The notes: generated by a model not told the origin, from the letters alone. DNA of 64,000 bases from Paramoeba atlantica (GCA_977017575.1 CDRNVI010000012.1:992001-1056000), one strand, 5' to 3'; shown: positions 9,544 to 19,583, counted from the first letter of the stretch. Numbers and translations are program-made.

Positions 9544-10794
9544 ATGCTGGATAATGTGAACAGCTCATACTCTTCCCTTTTCTGGTTACCTACCATAGAG
9601 AAGGAATGTGCCACAGCGGGGTTATATGAGTCAGTACTTTGTGCACGGGAAGTAGAATATGACTCTCTCAGCAACACACCACGGTGGTGTAATGAGCTGA
9701 TGATAGTATCTGAGCGGATGTACTCTGACGCGGTAAAAATTAAAAGCAACGTTGCATCACTTTCTCCCAAAGCATATCGAATCCGACGAAATGTCCTCTT
9801 TCCTGAATGCTCTTCGGGATCGAGGAAATATCGTAATCGAGCTGGAGATAAATTGGAGGCAGTGTTAGAGGAAAGTGGTATACTGAATTTATTGCGATAT
9901 TCCACTGCATCTGAAAAAGAATTTGTTTTTGTGGATGTATGCGGCGGGCCTGGAGCATTTTCGGAAATGTTATTTGCGTGGGGCAAAGAAAATCTTCCGA
10001 ATTTAACCAGAATCATTGGTGTGGGGATTACTTTACGTCCTACGGAACAGGGAAGTGTTCCCAGCTCTGTAGCGTGGTATCCTTCGCTTCTAGCCAAAGC
10101 AACACCCAGTACCTCGGAGAGGAGTTCAACTTCTGTGACAGAGTGTTTTCTACCCCTCTGGGGTAACGACGGCACAGGCAACCTTCTTTTGTCGAAGAAC
10201 ATAAACTCTTTTACGGAGGAATGTCTGAAAAATACGGCTCGTTTACATCATTCCTTGCCTCAGACAGACTCCAGGAAATTTTGTTCAAAAAATGGCGTAG
10301 ATATAGTGGTGGCCGATGGTGGGTTCGATGTAAGTGGGCAAGAGGCCCTTCAAGAGGTCCTCTCGGCACCATTACTGCTTAGTGAGGTCATTCTGGCGCT
10401 GAAAACGCTACGACAGGGCGGAGCACTTGTTCTCAAAGCGTTCGACACAATAACCATGTTTTCGGCCAGCCTTTTATTCATACTATCGCATTGCTTCGAG
10501 CGTGTAGGCTTATGTAAACCACTTCGATCACGGGTTGTCAACAGTGAGCGATACATAGTTGCGGTTGGCTATCGAAAAAGTGATCTTGGCAGTGGTTTGG
10601 AAGACAAACTAATTCCTAGACTTATGACTTTTATTACTTACAGAGAGAGCGTGGAATTTCCACAAATTCCAAAGACACTGGTGGATGCCAAGGTAATTTT
10701 GAATCATAAAGCTTTTTTAAATTCACTCCGGGCGGCATCTATTTATTGGATGAATCGACAGATTAAAAGTTTACGTCTTATATTCGACGACTAG
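9544..10794 (+). CDS. Cap-specific 2'-O-ribose methyltransferase (FtsJ/CMTR type)
   Basis: 416 aa. SAM-binding motif I is VFVDVCGGPGAFSEMLF (about residue 130), followed by DIVVADGGFDVSGQEALQE (about 256; catalytic Asp), LRQGGALVLKAFDT (about 295; catalytic Lys) and SRVVNSERYIVAVGY (catalytic Glu). With an upstream Lys this gives the K-D-K-E tetrad of mRNA cap methyltransferases. It transfers methyl from SAM to the ribose 2'-OH of the first transcribed nucleotides. Kinetoplastids have several such enzymes (MTr1-3) that build the hypermethylated cap 4 of the spliced leader. I cannot tell which one this is. A GCAG acceptor ends at 9540, three bases before the ATG. Confidence 0.85.
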   Translation: MLDNVNSSYSSLFWLPTIEKECATAGLYESVLCAREVEYDSLSNTPRWCNELMIVSERMYSDAVKIKSNVASLSPKAYRIRRNVLFPECSSGSRKYRNRAGDKLEAVLEESGILNLLRYSTASEKEFVFVDVCGGPGAFSEMLFAWGKENLPNLTRIIGVGITLRPTEQGSVPSSVAWYPSLLAKATPSTSERSSTSVTECFLPLWGNDGTGNLLLSKNINSFTEECLKNTARLHHSLPQTDSRKFCSKNGVDIVVADGGFDVSGQEALQEVLSAPLLLSEVILALKTLRQGGALVLKAFDTITMFSASLLFILSHCFERVGLCKPLRSRVVNSERYIVAVGYRKSDLGSGLEDKLIPRLMTFITYRESVEFPQIPKTLVDAKVILNHKAFLNSLRAASIYWMNRQIKSLRLIFDD

Positions 10795-11190
10795 TGAAAT
10801 TCAACATGGGACGAGGTACGGCCGTATCCTAATGGTAGAATGCTTTTAAAAGTCAGATGCGGCGTTCTTTTTGAAATCACAAGTACACTCGTGAAACCGT
10901 AAAATTTAGTTCATAGTACCCCCCTCTAACAACTAATTATAAATTACCCTGTTGTCAGGATTTATAAATACTTCTTATTTATAAACAAAAATGAGTCTGC
11001 TCGAAAGTTAAAGCAAAACAAGATAACTTATCTGAGCGGCTCGGAGCGGCAAGGCAGTGAAAAATACGAAAATCTGAAATTTTTTTTCACCGCTTTCACT
11101 CTACATGTTAAGCGGGTGCCTCGGTGTACTATGTCTTCATCACGGAAGTAATAACCTCCGTTATCAGACAATTCGGCTATTTCCATTCTT

Positions 11191-11518
11191 ATTGAGTAAT
11201 ATGCAGCACTATCAGGCCACCACACTCAATGGTACCTTGGGCAGTACACTCATCTAGACCTTCGCCCAAAATTTTATGCACACATTTTTTTGTTCTACCA
11301 CTGGAGTATGTACATCGCCTGTGACGGATCAATTGAAATATCAAATACAGAACAAATACGTTTCTGTTCTAAATGTGTAGCAATGAAAAAAACAGGCATA
11401 TCTTTCCAAAATGTTCGAACTAAATAGGGGTATAAAATTTTGGGCGAAGGTCTAGATGAGTGTACTGCCCAAGGTACCATTGAGTGTGGTGGCCTGATAG
11501 TGCTGCATATCACTCAAT
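11191..11518. mobile_element. Fold-back/MITE-like element with 87-bp inverted arms
   Basis: Arms 11191-11277 and 11432-11518 are inverted copies; the inner 77 bases are identical and I see one mismatch in the outer 10. The 154-bp loop has no coding signal. The motif CACTCAATGGTAC lies inside each arm and again just outside the right arm (11511-11523). Near-identity of the arms means recent insertion or ongoing arm correction. No transposase is present, so it would be non-autonomous. Confidence 0.75.
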
Positions 11519-12576
11519 GGTACGAGTAAGATTGTCCTGCTTCAAGGGACCACGAATACTGAACTGTTCGTTGATTTTTCATACGCTAATAATGAAGAAT
11601 AATGCCACACAATGCTCCTAGCCGCTCAAAATGAGTGGATTACATGGGGATCTGAATTCGCCAGAGATGAACGGGGGAGGAGAGTTCGCGTCGCAAGTTG
11701 ACGAAGATCTTCTCTGTTAATGAGATTTGCACGATTTTAGAATGTACAGCCCATTAGGCGCACCTCGGAGCCCCAGAACACATACAGAGAACATCCAAAA
11801 AGAACGAGTTTTCCAAAAAGTCGCGCAACTCGATTCACAGGTGTTCTGGAGCTCTAAAGTCAGGTCAAATCGGAATGAGCAAGCATACCACAAGGTTAAG
11901 CCATTCCTTGGTCGACAGCATGCGTAGGCGCATATAGACATCAATCAAGGCACAAGAAAGAGTTCCGCTAGTATTCATTTGAAGGTACATACTTCGTTTT
12001 TATGCATCAGTAAATTGTGTTTTTCGTCTAAAAAATCTTACCTCGAAATTGCAAAAAAACTGTTCACATGTTTTTCTTTACTTGCATACGATCACACTTT
12101 TGTTACAAAGCCGATTGAGTCGGAAGCTCTATGGCAACATATACCTAGTACCCACGCGTACACTACTCTGATATACTACTTCAATGCACACGACACCTGG
12201 CCACAGGGAAACACCAACAACAAAAAAGTGTCAAACATGTGAACAGTTTTTTTGCATACTGTATGTTCCATTCCGTAGATGTTCATGAACGGATTATGGT
12301 ATTTTGCACGCCCATCCATAGTAGCTTCTCCTCTTCAGTGATGATTCTCTCCAAACTTAAAACGTGGGTCAACTGTCTCCACGAGGAAAGCTGCTCTAAA
12401 GCAAATTTTACGGTGTACAAAGGTTTCAATGCAACCCTTGTTTTCCAGATCAGCCGTGAAATCCAGCTTGTCGCATCACGAACCGTTACCTCACACTGTG
12501 GTTTCTTTATAACCTTGTCTTTAGTCCACTCTTTGATTTTTGAGTTCTTCATGCGGGACTGAAGATTTCCATTATC

Positions 12577-12641
12577 CACTACACTTTGTTCCAGGCAGTG
12601 GGAGTGAGTTTCGCTCCCACTGCCTGGAACAAAGTGTAGTG
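12577..12641. repeat. Perfect 28-bp hairpin with 9-base loop
   Basis: Arms 12577-12604 and 12614-12641 are perfect inverted repeats (CACTACACTTTGTTCCAGGC... and its complement) around the loop TGAGTTTCG. It could be two element termini brought together, a solo fold-back, or a structured RNA. Confidence 0.9.
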
Positions 12642-12782
12642 AATCAGGATAGGCCGGTGTATTCTCAGTTAAAAAAAATCACGCCCGAATAAGCGGTGCA
12701 TGAAAATAAGGAAATAATATGAGAACAGAACCTGCAGTACAATCACTCACTAGATTTCATCGATCATCTCACAGGTCAAAGC

Positions 12783-12868
12783 AAAGGGACACTTAATTAC
12801 GGGACACTTTTGACCCAAAAGGGGGTCCCTTAATTAAGGTGTCCCGTAATTATGTTCCGCACTGTACC
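12783..12868. mobile_element. Tc1/mariner-like terminus (single end)
   Basis: Read on the minus strand from the TA at 12869-12870, the sequence starts CAGTGCGGAACATAATTACG and then has GGGACACC, the layout typical of Tc1/mariner ends. Nested copies of GGGACACYTTAATTA and their complements follow. I found no matching opposite end within the interval, so this looks like a solo or truncated terminus. Confidence 0.5.
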
Positions 12869-13039
12869 TCTAAAATGTGTATCTCTAAAGAAAACAGTCA
12901 TACAAGATCACGTGACTTCACGCAAGATCCTATGCGTTAGATACAACCAATTTACTCATTTTATGTAGCTCACATAGTGTACATACATAGTGTATGTTGC
13001 TCACATGTTACTTTTTTCGCATTTTATCTAATTATTGGA

Positions 13040-13064
13040 CTATTCTTTTTTAAATACCACCTAG
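13040..13064 (+). promoter_or_regulatory. Putative trans-splice acceptor
   Basis: TATTCTTTTTTAAATACCACCTAG ends at 13064, three bases before the ATG of the UBA/PUB gene. Confidence 0.5.
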
Positions 13065-13067
13065 ACA

Positions 13068-14336
13068 ATGACAAAAGCTGAATCATTGCAATGTAGGCAA
13101 TGCGGATTCTTGCTGTCTTCGGCAAAGAAGGCCGCGGAGCACGCCACCCGCACAGGGCATACTGATTTTTGCGAAACAACTGAAATCATTCGTCTCGAAA
13201 GGTGTGAAGTGTGTAGAAAACCGTGTCAAACTCAGGTAGAAAAAGACATACATTCACGTGCCACAGGGCACACAACCTTTCTTCCATGCAATTCTTCACG
13301 TTCTTTGACGAGCAATCCAAAATCTGCGGCTACGTCCCCCCAGCAGCACGATAGTACTTCAAATCAGATAGTATTAAGCTCCTCTCTTCACGATGAGCTT
13401 CTGAGTATGGGGTATTCTTCAACTCGTTCTATCAATGCCCAATCGGCAGGGAATAACACATTGGAAGGTGCAATTGATTGGATTGCTTCTCATGAGAACG
13501 ATCCAATACTAGATGCAGAGCGTGATAATATATTCTTCGATGATCGTGAATCTCTCAGCAAGGTTGTTACATCCTCTTCTCAGGGCGACGAAAAGGAGCA
13601 AACGAAAAGTGAGATTAGAAATCGCATCCTCAAACAAAAAGAACTAAAGGAAGAAAAGGATCGAATTGATACCAGGGAAAGAGAAAAGCAGAGAATTCAA
13701 ATGCAAAAAGCTGTAGCTGAAGCCAAGGAGCGATCTGTTGAAATGAAACGAAAGTTGGTCTATGAAGAAATGCAACGAGATAAAGCAAATGACATAAAAA
13801 CACGAGAAAAGATTGTTCTAGATATGGCTATAGAAAGAAAAATGAAAGCAGGCTTAGATCTCCAAACAGCTACGCATGAAGCTAACAAAGATATTGAGCG
13901 GAGAAAAAAATCTTCAATAAGGAAAGAGGAACCGCTTGTGGAATCGAGAGCCGGACTTTCAGATAAAGGACCTGTGGAATGGAAGTTGTATTCTTCAGAC
14001 ACATCTGAAGATTCATTTCCTATAGAACAAGTCTTTACCGGATCATTTTCGTCTGTGACACGAAGCCATATCGGTAAGTTAGCACAAGCCTTAGATACGT
14101 TACAACGCACGCAAGTTGCCAAAATTTTGAAGAATATACTGCAGTACCCACTTGAACGTAGGTTTCGTAAATTAAATTGGCGCAGTCAGGCTTTCAAGGC
14201 TCTGATCACTGAGCAGTGCCTATATTTTCTTCAAGCCTGTGGTTTCATAAAAGAACATCATCACTTGAAAATTAAAGCTGTCTTGTTTGGTCGACTAAGG
14301 TACGCCCTTGAATGTCTAGAGGAAGCGGGAATCTGA
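13068..14336 (+). CDS. Zinc finger-UBA-PUB domain protein (p97/VCP adaptor-like)
   Basis: 422 aa with three recognisable parts. Residues 8-68 have two finger-like units (CRQCGF...H...H and CEVCRKPC...H...H). Residues about 107-146 form a UBA domain (LLSMGYSSTRSINAQ...LEGAIDWIASHE), which binds ubiquitin. Residues 180-290 are a charged coiled coil. Residues about 335-400 are a PUB domain (TLQRTQVAKILKNILQYPLE...RKLNW), which binds the C-terminal tail of p97/VCP. This order matches plant and protist UBA/PUB adaptors linking ubiquitinated clients to the p97 unfoldase. ATG chosen because an acceptor AG lies three bases before it. Confidence 0.82.
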   Translation: MTKAESLQCRQCGFLLSSAKKAAEHATRTGHTDFCETTEIIRLERCEVCRKPCQTQVEKDIHSRATGHTTFLPCNSSRSLTSNPKSAATSPQQHDSTSNQIVLSSSLHDELLSMGYSSTRSINAQSAGNNTLEGAIDWIASHENDPILDAERDNIFFDDRESLSKVVTSSSQGDEKEQTKSEIRNRILKQKELKEEKDRIDTREREKQRIQMQKAVAEAKERSVEMKRKLVYEEMQRDKANDIKTREKIVLDMAIERKMKAGLDLQTATHEANKDIERRKKSSIRKEEPLVESRAGLSDKGPVEWKLYSSDTSEDSFPIEQVFTGSFSSVTRSHIGKLAQALDTLQRTQVAKILKNILQYPLERRFRKLNWRSQAFKALITEQCLYFLQACGFIKEHHHLKIKAVLFGRLRYALECLEEAGI

Positions 14337-14518
14337 CGCTAATGAAAGCAGGCTGCAAAGATCTGTTTTGATATACCTCAATCCATCAAGATAGTAGTCT
14401 TCTAGTAAATGTGAAAAAGGAAATCTTTTCTATTTCTATATTTTCATGTTTCTCGAGGAGGCTCTATGTTATCATTGTGAACACACACGATTTTTCAATA
14501 TTCCACTCCTTCAATATC

Positions 14519-15211
14519 ATGACATACATGTATGTTGCTGAGGCATGTGATGCTACTCGATTAGGCCGAGTGCGAAGCGCTGCTCTTCCTCAGGAGTATC
14601 TTCTCCATCAAATGGTTGAAAACATCACTAATAAACAATTTAATTGGAATTCCTCTATTCAAGCATGTGAGTGGTCAGGAGTAGATTGTCGCGACTCGTT
14701 GTCGGTAAGTAGTATCCACTGGCATCGATTCGGCATTAGGGGAACCTTAGCCTACGAAAAATTGCCTTCCACGGTCCTAGAAGTCAATGTCAACGAAAAT
14801 TTCCTTGTTGGTAGATTGTCTCTCGAATTCTTTCCAGCTCAAGTCACGCTCGGACGTTTTTCTCGAAACCAATACATAGAAAATTTTGACTTTACAGTGT
14901 TACCAGAGGGAATGGTGCGTCTTGTTCTCACCTGCAATCTCCTCTCCGGAAACCCAGATTTCACGCAACTTCCTTCCTCCCTTGAATTTATATTTGCTGT
15001 TAAAAATCGTTTTCATGGATGTATTGATCTTTCCCAGCTACCTCCTTCCCTTGGTCTCCTGTCCCTGCGAGATAATCTTTTGACTGGAATCGTAGATTTG
15101 CGTGACCTGAGATCGAAAATTCGTATTGATCTTGTGGAGAATTGTTTTAAAGGGTTCATTCCAAAGGAAGGAGTCCCTGGAGTCAAAATAAAGCCTCAAA
15201 AAAATATGTAG
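14519..15211 (+). CDS. LRR family protein, copy 2
   Basis: 230 aa from the first in-frame ATG. It carries the family signature RLGRVRSAALPQEYLL, then W...QACEWSGVDC (N-cap) and SIHWHRFGIRGTL. Four to five repeats of about 23 residues follow, ending LPPSLGLLSLRDNLLTGIVDL and a cap. The pattern NPDFTQLPSSLEF shows the LP-x-S-L spacing shared with the other copies. The N-terminus is not a clear signal peptide. It is the last gene before the 15.6-22 kb element cluster. Role unknown. Confidence 0.8.
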   Translation: MTYMYVAEACDATRLGRVRSAALPQEYLLHQMVENITNKQFNWNSSIQACEWSGVDCRDSLSVSSIHWHRFGIRGTLAYEKLPSTVLEVNVNENFLVGRLSLEFFPAQVTLGRFSRNQYIENFDFTVLPEGMVRLVLTCNLLSGNPDFTQLPSSLEFIFAVKNRFHGCIDLSQLPPSLGLLSLRDNLLTGIVDLRDLRSKIRIDLVENCFKGFIPKEGVPGVKIKPQKNM

Positions 15212-15589
15212 ACACTGAAAATATGTAGTACACTGAAGTTTGACTTTTATGATAAATGACTAAACTGTGTACAGTGCACACAATTATTAGTGTAATATTA
15301 ATTCGTAAACCAAAACTTAGTAAATTTTTAATCAGCAAAACATTTTGCAAAAATCAGCCTTTTTCACCGACGCCGCTATTAGGGCGTGCGCAGAGCGCTT
15401 GGTCGGCGTTCGCGGCTTCCAAGGAAACCTCTTTTTCCAAAATGAAATTTAGGGTACGTAGCACCTTCGATGAATTACTCATCGAAGGTTTCAAAAGCGC
15501 TTTTTCAAAAAAAGACGAAAGAAAATTTCGGATTGTAATTTTCGATTTTGTACTTTGTACAAATACTTTCTATTTTCGATTGTAATTTT
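15212..15589. other. Intergenic spacer with a small hairpin
   Basis: No supported gene; a 109-residue frame at 15256-15585 has no signature. A hairpin lies near 15460-15488 (ACCTTCGATG / CATCGAAGGT). TTTTCGATTGTAAT-type repeats occur at 15535-15590, just before the LINE fragment. Confidence 0.5.
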
Positions 15590-16104
15590 CGGATTGTAAA
15601 AAGGTTCGGGGAAAGACACAAGCCTCTCGCCACAAGGGGGTTAAGGAAACTTTCCGCAACCTACTAATCCAGTACGGATTCTCCCCAGACCTAGTCGAAC
15701 CTAGATTCGATAACGGTCGGGGACCGGACATCTGTTTCCTTTTGGGGCGGAAACTAGTCCTAGTGGACGTGACGGTGGTAAAACCACTGGCCCCGTCCTA
15801 CGTGGATAAGGAGGCAGCTGAGCCCTCCTTCACCGTGAGGCAGGCAGAGCGCCTCAAAAGGCGCACTCACGAGGAAATGGCGGGGGCCAGGGAGATGGAT
15901 TTCTTCCCTTTGGCCTTCACCACGTACGGTGTCCCCGGCCCCGAGACCCTCCAGTTTCTAAATCTGGTAGCTCGGAAGGCCACCGGCGAGAAGAATGGTT
16001 GCCTCAGCCATTTTATCATGGCAATCGGGGTAGCCATCCAAAAGGGGAACGCCCAGATAGCGCATGCCGCGGTACAAAACTGGTACCGGAGGGGCTTGCG
16101 CTAA
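15590..16104 (+). pseudogene. 5'-truncated LINE copy: C-terminal restriction-like endonuclease
   Basis: The frame runs without a stop from 15590 to TAA at 16104 and aligns with the last ~170 residues of the larger LINE at 46855-48753. Shared blocks are DCKKV, SRHK-VKETFRNLL, PDICF-LGRK, LVDVTVV-PLAPSYV and TTYG-PGPETL. This is the PD-(D/E)XK restriction-like endonuclease of R2/CRE-type non-LTR elements. An A-rich tail follows (16120-16137). The copies differ at many codons, so they are not recent twins. Truncation at the 5' end is typical of target-primed reverse transcription. No target duplication was found. Confidence 0.85.
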
Positions 16105-16152
16105 TGGGCTCGGGGGACGACAAAAAAAAAGAAAGAAACTATCTGGAATTTA

Positions 16153-16482
16153 ATGTCCAACTTTATAGTGCAACTTAAGATTACTGTAGAAGACTGTCGC
16201 CCCCGAATCTGGCGAAGAGTTCACTTGAAAACTTCCGACTTCCTCGCACATCTACACGAGACCATTCAACGAGCATTAGGCTTCATTATTCAACGAGCAT
16301 TTATGGCTGGATTACCATCTCCATTCCTTCATCATCGCAAAGCGCAAATTCTCAATATGGCGAAGAATCCTGATGAAATCCACCGATTTCAAGAGGGAGG
16401 AGGAGGAGGAAGTGGAAGTGGAGAAGGGACGGAACAAAACGATGAAAAGACAAGACACAAGAAGGCGATGCATAAAATATAG
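16153..16482 (+). CDS. PRiA4_ORF3-like domain fragment
   Basis: 109 aa from an ATG. Residues 3-43 (FIVQLKITVEDCRPRIWRRV, then TSDFLAHLHETIQRALGF) match the start of the plasmid pRiA4b ORF-3 family, best known from bacterial plasmids and IS1096-type elements; its biochemical role is not settled. The match then stops. A short duplication of ATTCAACGAGCATT follows, then a Gly/Ser/Glu-rich tail. The usual D-S-H-L-H motif after the first helix is absent, so this is a fragment or a strongly altered member. It lies between a LINE 3' end and a Merlin remnant, suggesting element cargo. Confidence 0.55.
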   Translation: MSNFIVQLKITVEDCRPRIWRRVHLKTSDFLAHLHETIQRALGFIIQRAFMAGLPSPFLHHRKAQILNMAKNPDEIHRFQEGGGGGSGSGEGTEQNDEKTRHKKAMHKI

Positions 16483-16955
16483 TCTAAAAGAAAACAAGGG
16501 ACTACCACCTAATGTCATGAAAGGGAAAATGTTTCAATCATTGTAAAAGAGAACACCCTTGTGCGAAAGTGATTCATTAAAAAAATCAAGAATTGGTTCT
16601 AGCGCAGAGCGCGCAAACATTAATTACGCGCTTAGAATTACCTGGAGAATAACACCGAGGATTTGGAAAACTCTGAGAAAAATCACAGAAAATGCTCAGT
16701 TACCACGAAGAAAAAATTATGTACAATAAGCCCCAACATTGTTAGATAACGAAAATTCTAACAATGCCCCTGACCTAAAAGGTACATTGTGAAAAGTTAT
16801 GTTCAAAAAACACATAATGCTCGTCGGCCAGACGGACCTCTTAAAACGTATGAATTATCGAAAATAAGAACGTACAATGCACGTCGGCCAATGCGCAGGA
16901 AACAAAGAATGTACAGTATTTGGTAAGTGGTCCTTTAGAGAACAGCAATAAAAAA
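16483..16955. other. Unassigned element-rich spacer
   Basis: No gene seen. AATGCWCGTCGGCCA occurs twice (about 16817 and 16876), a short direct repeat that may belong to the end of the neighbouring Merlin element. Confidence 0.4.
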
Positions 16956-17820
16956 TTACTCATCAGATGAAATATCATCTTCCTCGCCTGATAAGGCGCA
17001 CGAGCTAAAGCTCGCCACTTCCAACGCATCAAAGGGATGCTTTCCGTAAGAATCGCGGACACAATTCAAGATGTTAACAAACCTTTGTTGCCAAGATTCT
17101 TGTCGATCAGTGTCCCCGTCCCCGAACTTGACGCACTGCAACGCGGCGTTGCGCTTCAAGTCCATACAGGTGACACGATAATAGTATTGTTGACGCTTTA
17201 TCCAGTATTTGATGACTCGATAAGAAGCTTCAGCGTGGTTGGTATGGTAATCCCTGAGATTGACGAACTCTTTGATGTGGTTGACAGCGAAATGACGGCA
17301 ATAATCCTTCATGTGCAAGTACCCGCGCCATTGGTCGGTTACGACAATTGAGCGGGCACTTGTAAGGTGTGGAATGACAAGATCCTCTAAGGTTTGGGAA
17401 TCTCTACGCTCCGCCAACTTCCAGTGAAGGCGCCCCATTTCCCGGTTTCTCACCTCAGTAATTGTCACGAACCACCACCCCAACTTTCACAGATTTCCTC
17501 GATGGTACTTGCGTTTTCCAATGAAGGTTTCATCGACCTGAATTCGGGAAAAATTATACGTTGTATTTTCCTCAGTAAAGTGCTGCATTCCCCAAGTAGT
17601 GTAGAAATTGGGTAAAAGTTTTCTCGGGAACGCCGCAGTTTCGAGCGATCTGTCCCGTGGCCATGTTATTAGCGATGTCAGCCCAAATCAATACGAAAGT
17701 TTACAGACTAACCTTGGAGCGTGTAGAAAGGTACGGCATGAACTTGCAAATTTTAGCACGGCTAGTGCTAATTTTAGCGCGGCTAGTGAGAAGATCCGTG
17801 TCCTTTACAAGAAGGAGGAG
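16956..17820 (-). pseudogene. Merlin (IS1016/ISXO2-like) transposase remnant
   Basis: Read on the minus strand. The C-terminal frame (16956-17483) holds TSARSIVVTDQWRGY with the second catalytic Asp and EFVNLRDYHTNHAEASYRVI, the H-T-N-x-x-E signature of Merlin/IS1016 enzymes. Just upstream, after a TGA at about 17485, the same frame gives RIQVDETFIGKRKY with the first Asp. Further upstream, in a shifted frame, ATGQIARNCGVPEKTFTQFL looks like the helix-turn-helix, and another stop precedes it near 17700. So all DDE residues survive, but stops and at least one frameshift show decay. A Cys-containing frame continues to about 18085 and may be the N-terminal zinc region. Clear terminal repeats were not found. 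Confidence 0.8.
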
Positions 17821-18085
17821 AAAGCAAGCCATGATTACTCATCCAGGTTTCTAGGCGCCTACCCTCTGGAATATCACGCACACTTCGCCACGTAAAGACG
17901 CATGCGAATCCCATGCATCCAAGGCACAAGGGACCAGGAAGGGGTGTGTCATACCACGTTTGTTGGTAATCCAAGTTATCGTCCTCAGATCTTTGCTGGA
18001 GTTCGCCTGAACTTTGATTTGGGGAGTGATTTGGGGAGAACTGTTCTCCAACAAGGACAAAAAGAGACGAAAGAGAAAGGCACAA

Positions 18086-18668
18086 GAATCAAAGTAGGTT
18101 TCTGGCTTTCAAAACAATGCGTTTTGAAACAAAGTTTCAAAACAATGCGTAATGTTACCAAAAAAATATGCCTTAAATCTATCGGTCTAGCCTCCAGACA
18201 CGTAAACTTTTTCTTAAACTAGGTGTCTCCAAAATAGGAAAACGAATACACAATCCTGCGGAAGTGGCACTAATTTTTGCGAGCACTGTATAAGCTTCAC
18301 GTGCAGTAAAACATACTTTTAACATTGCATAAAGGGGGTAGCACGAAAAAATGGAGGGTAATCAACATTCATAAAACTCCACCAGTTTCGTGAAGTAGCA
18401 CCGCATTCGAGAGCTCTTGCAGAGTTACGCGTCATCTAAGAGGGGTGGACAGCCGAAATTACGATTACTTGGCGCACCCGGGCGCACCCGCTGAAGCTAA
18501 GCTGTTTCAACGGGCAAAAATACTGGAATACGGGGAAAATACGGGGAATTTTTCGACACCTGTCCATATGGTCTGAGTGTTTCTTGAGTTTTTAAAATGT
18601 TGCTTTCCTTTTGTCGCTACCTCACTAACGTGATGCCTAGGTCGCTCGATGAGGTACGCGCGCTTTTA
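18086..18668. other. Unassigned interval between two minus-strand elements
   Basis: No gene seen. GCATTCGAGAGCTCT at about 18404 recurs in the same orientation at about 19841 inside the Tc1-like element. GGCGCACCCGG repeats near 18473-18490 resemble the CGCACCCGACC repeats at 19708-19730, so these blocks may flank one element. Confidence 0.4.
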
Positions 18669-19570
18669 TTAAGCCGAGATGCTTTTTAATTCCAAAATGT
18701 GCACCTTTTCATACATCTTCTGGTGATCATCTTCCAACTTCTTCACTTTGCTTTCGAGGTCATGTACTTGCTGATGTAGAACTATAATTTCGTCAGCAGC
18801 CTTTTTCGTCTCCGCTTGCGTTCCAAAAACGACCTGCTTAACGTCTCTGTGACGGTCGCGGTGCTTCTTGCTCGCTTCCACCGCGTCCCCACGCAAACTT
18901 CGCCACATAGTGCGAAACCATTCTGCCATGGCTTCTAAGGAGCGAGGAGAATGCTCATATTTCCCACCATAGTACTTCCCAAGGAAGTCACTCATATCCT
19001 TAGCCAACGATTCCACAGGCAAATCTTGTATAACAAGTTTCCATTTCCCTTCTGGACTATTCCATCGCCAAAAATTGTCTCATGCTCCTTGACGCCATGA
19101 AGTTCAGATTTCATGGCATCTTTGTAGAACATGAGTCCCGTGTCACGGGCCTTTGCCATCATGACCAATGCCTCAAGCAGGATAGTCTCATCGATTGGCA
19201 CTTCAAAAAGCGTCTTTGAGCAGGTTAGAAGCTGCTGGCGACGATTCAACAACCACTCAACGCAAGTATCCAATATGTTCTCCTCCATGCGTTCCATCAT
19301 TTCCGGCGCAGGAAGACGTGTGTCTGCATACTTGATCCTGTTCTTTTCTATATCAGAAAGGCCAGCAAATTTTAAGTTTACAATTTCTTTTCGTGTTAAA
19401 GGAACAATCATAGTTTCGCGTAACTTGTGGCCTACCCACTTGCGTAAACGGTCATAAGTGGGTGAAGAAGAGCTGGCATACTTGTCTTCAAGGAACACAG
19501 TGTCGTCAGGTGGAAGACCCATCAAAAGATTTGCAAGCTTAAAGTAAATTTTGGAACTAATTTTTTTCAT
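18669..19570 (-). pseudogene. Coiled-coil ORF of a DNA transposon family, copy A
   Basis: Minus strand, about 300 aa in two frames. The first frame (ATG at 19570) runs to about 19050: MKKISSKIYFKLANLL, then a helical region. One frameshift near 19060 leads into GKWKLVIQDLPVESLAKDMS, then FLGKYYGGKYEHSPRSLEAM, WFRTMWRSLRGD, a HRDR motif and a C-terminal coiled coil ending VHILELKSISA. The second half aligns with 43050-43467 (FL-K-YGG-YE-S-R; WF-T-WR-LRG; HRDR; coiled coil). I do not know this family; it is not a transposase. Location amid elements and a paired copy beside a DDE transposase suggest an element-encoded accessory protein. Confidence 0.6.
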
Positions 19571-19583
19571 CAAAATTTTATGT

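Larger units (their letters stand above)
10795..13067. other. Gene-free, repeat-rich interval
   Basis: 2.3 kb without a recognised gene. It holds a fold-back element (11191-11518), a perfect hairpin (12577-12641) and a Tc1-like terminus (12783-12868). Short frames at 11717-11944 and 12239-12579 show no family signature and are probably chance or decayed element sequence. A tRNA-like D-arm near 10820 has no B box. Confidence 0.55.

Noticed and set aside
10817-10880. Possible tRNA (TCCTAATGGTAGAATGC)
   Set aside because: Resembles a D-arm/A-box but no B-box GGTTCRANNCC or acceptor stem follows.
15256-15585. 109-codon + frame after LRR copy 2
   Set aside because: No domain, AT-rich composition and repeats; lies against the LINE truncation point.
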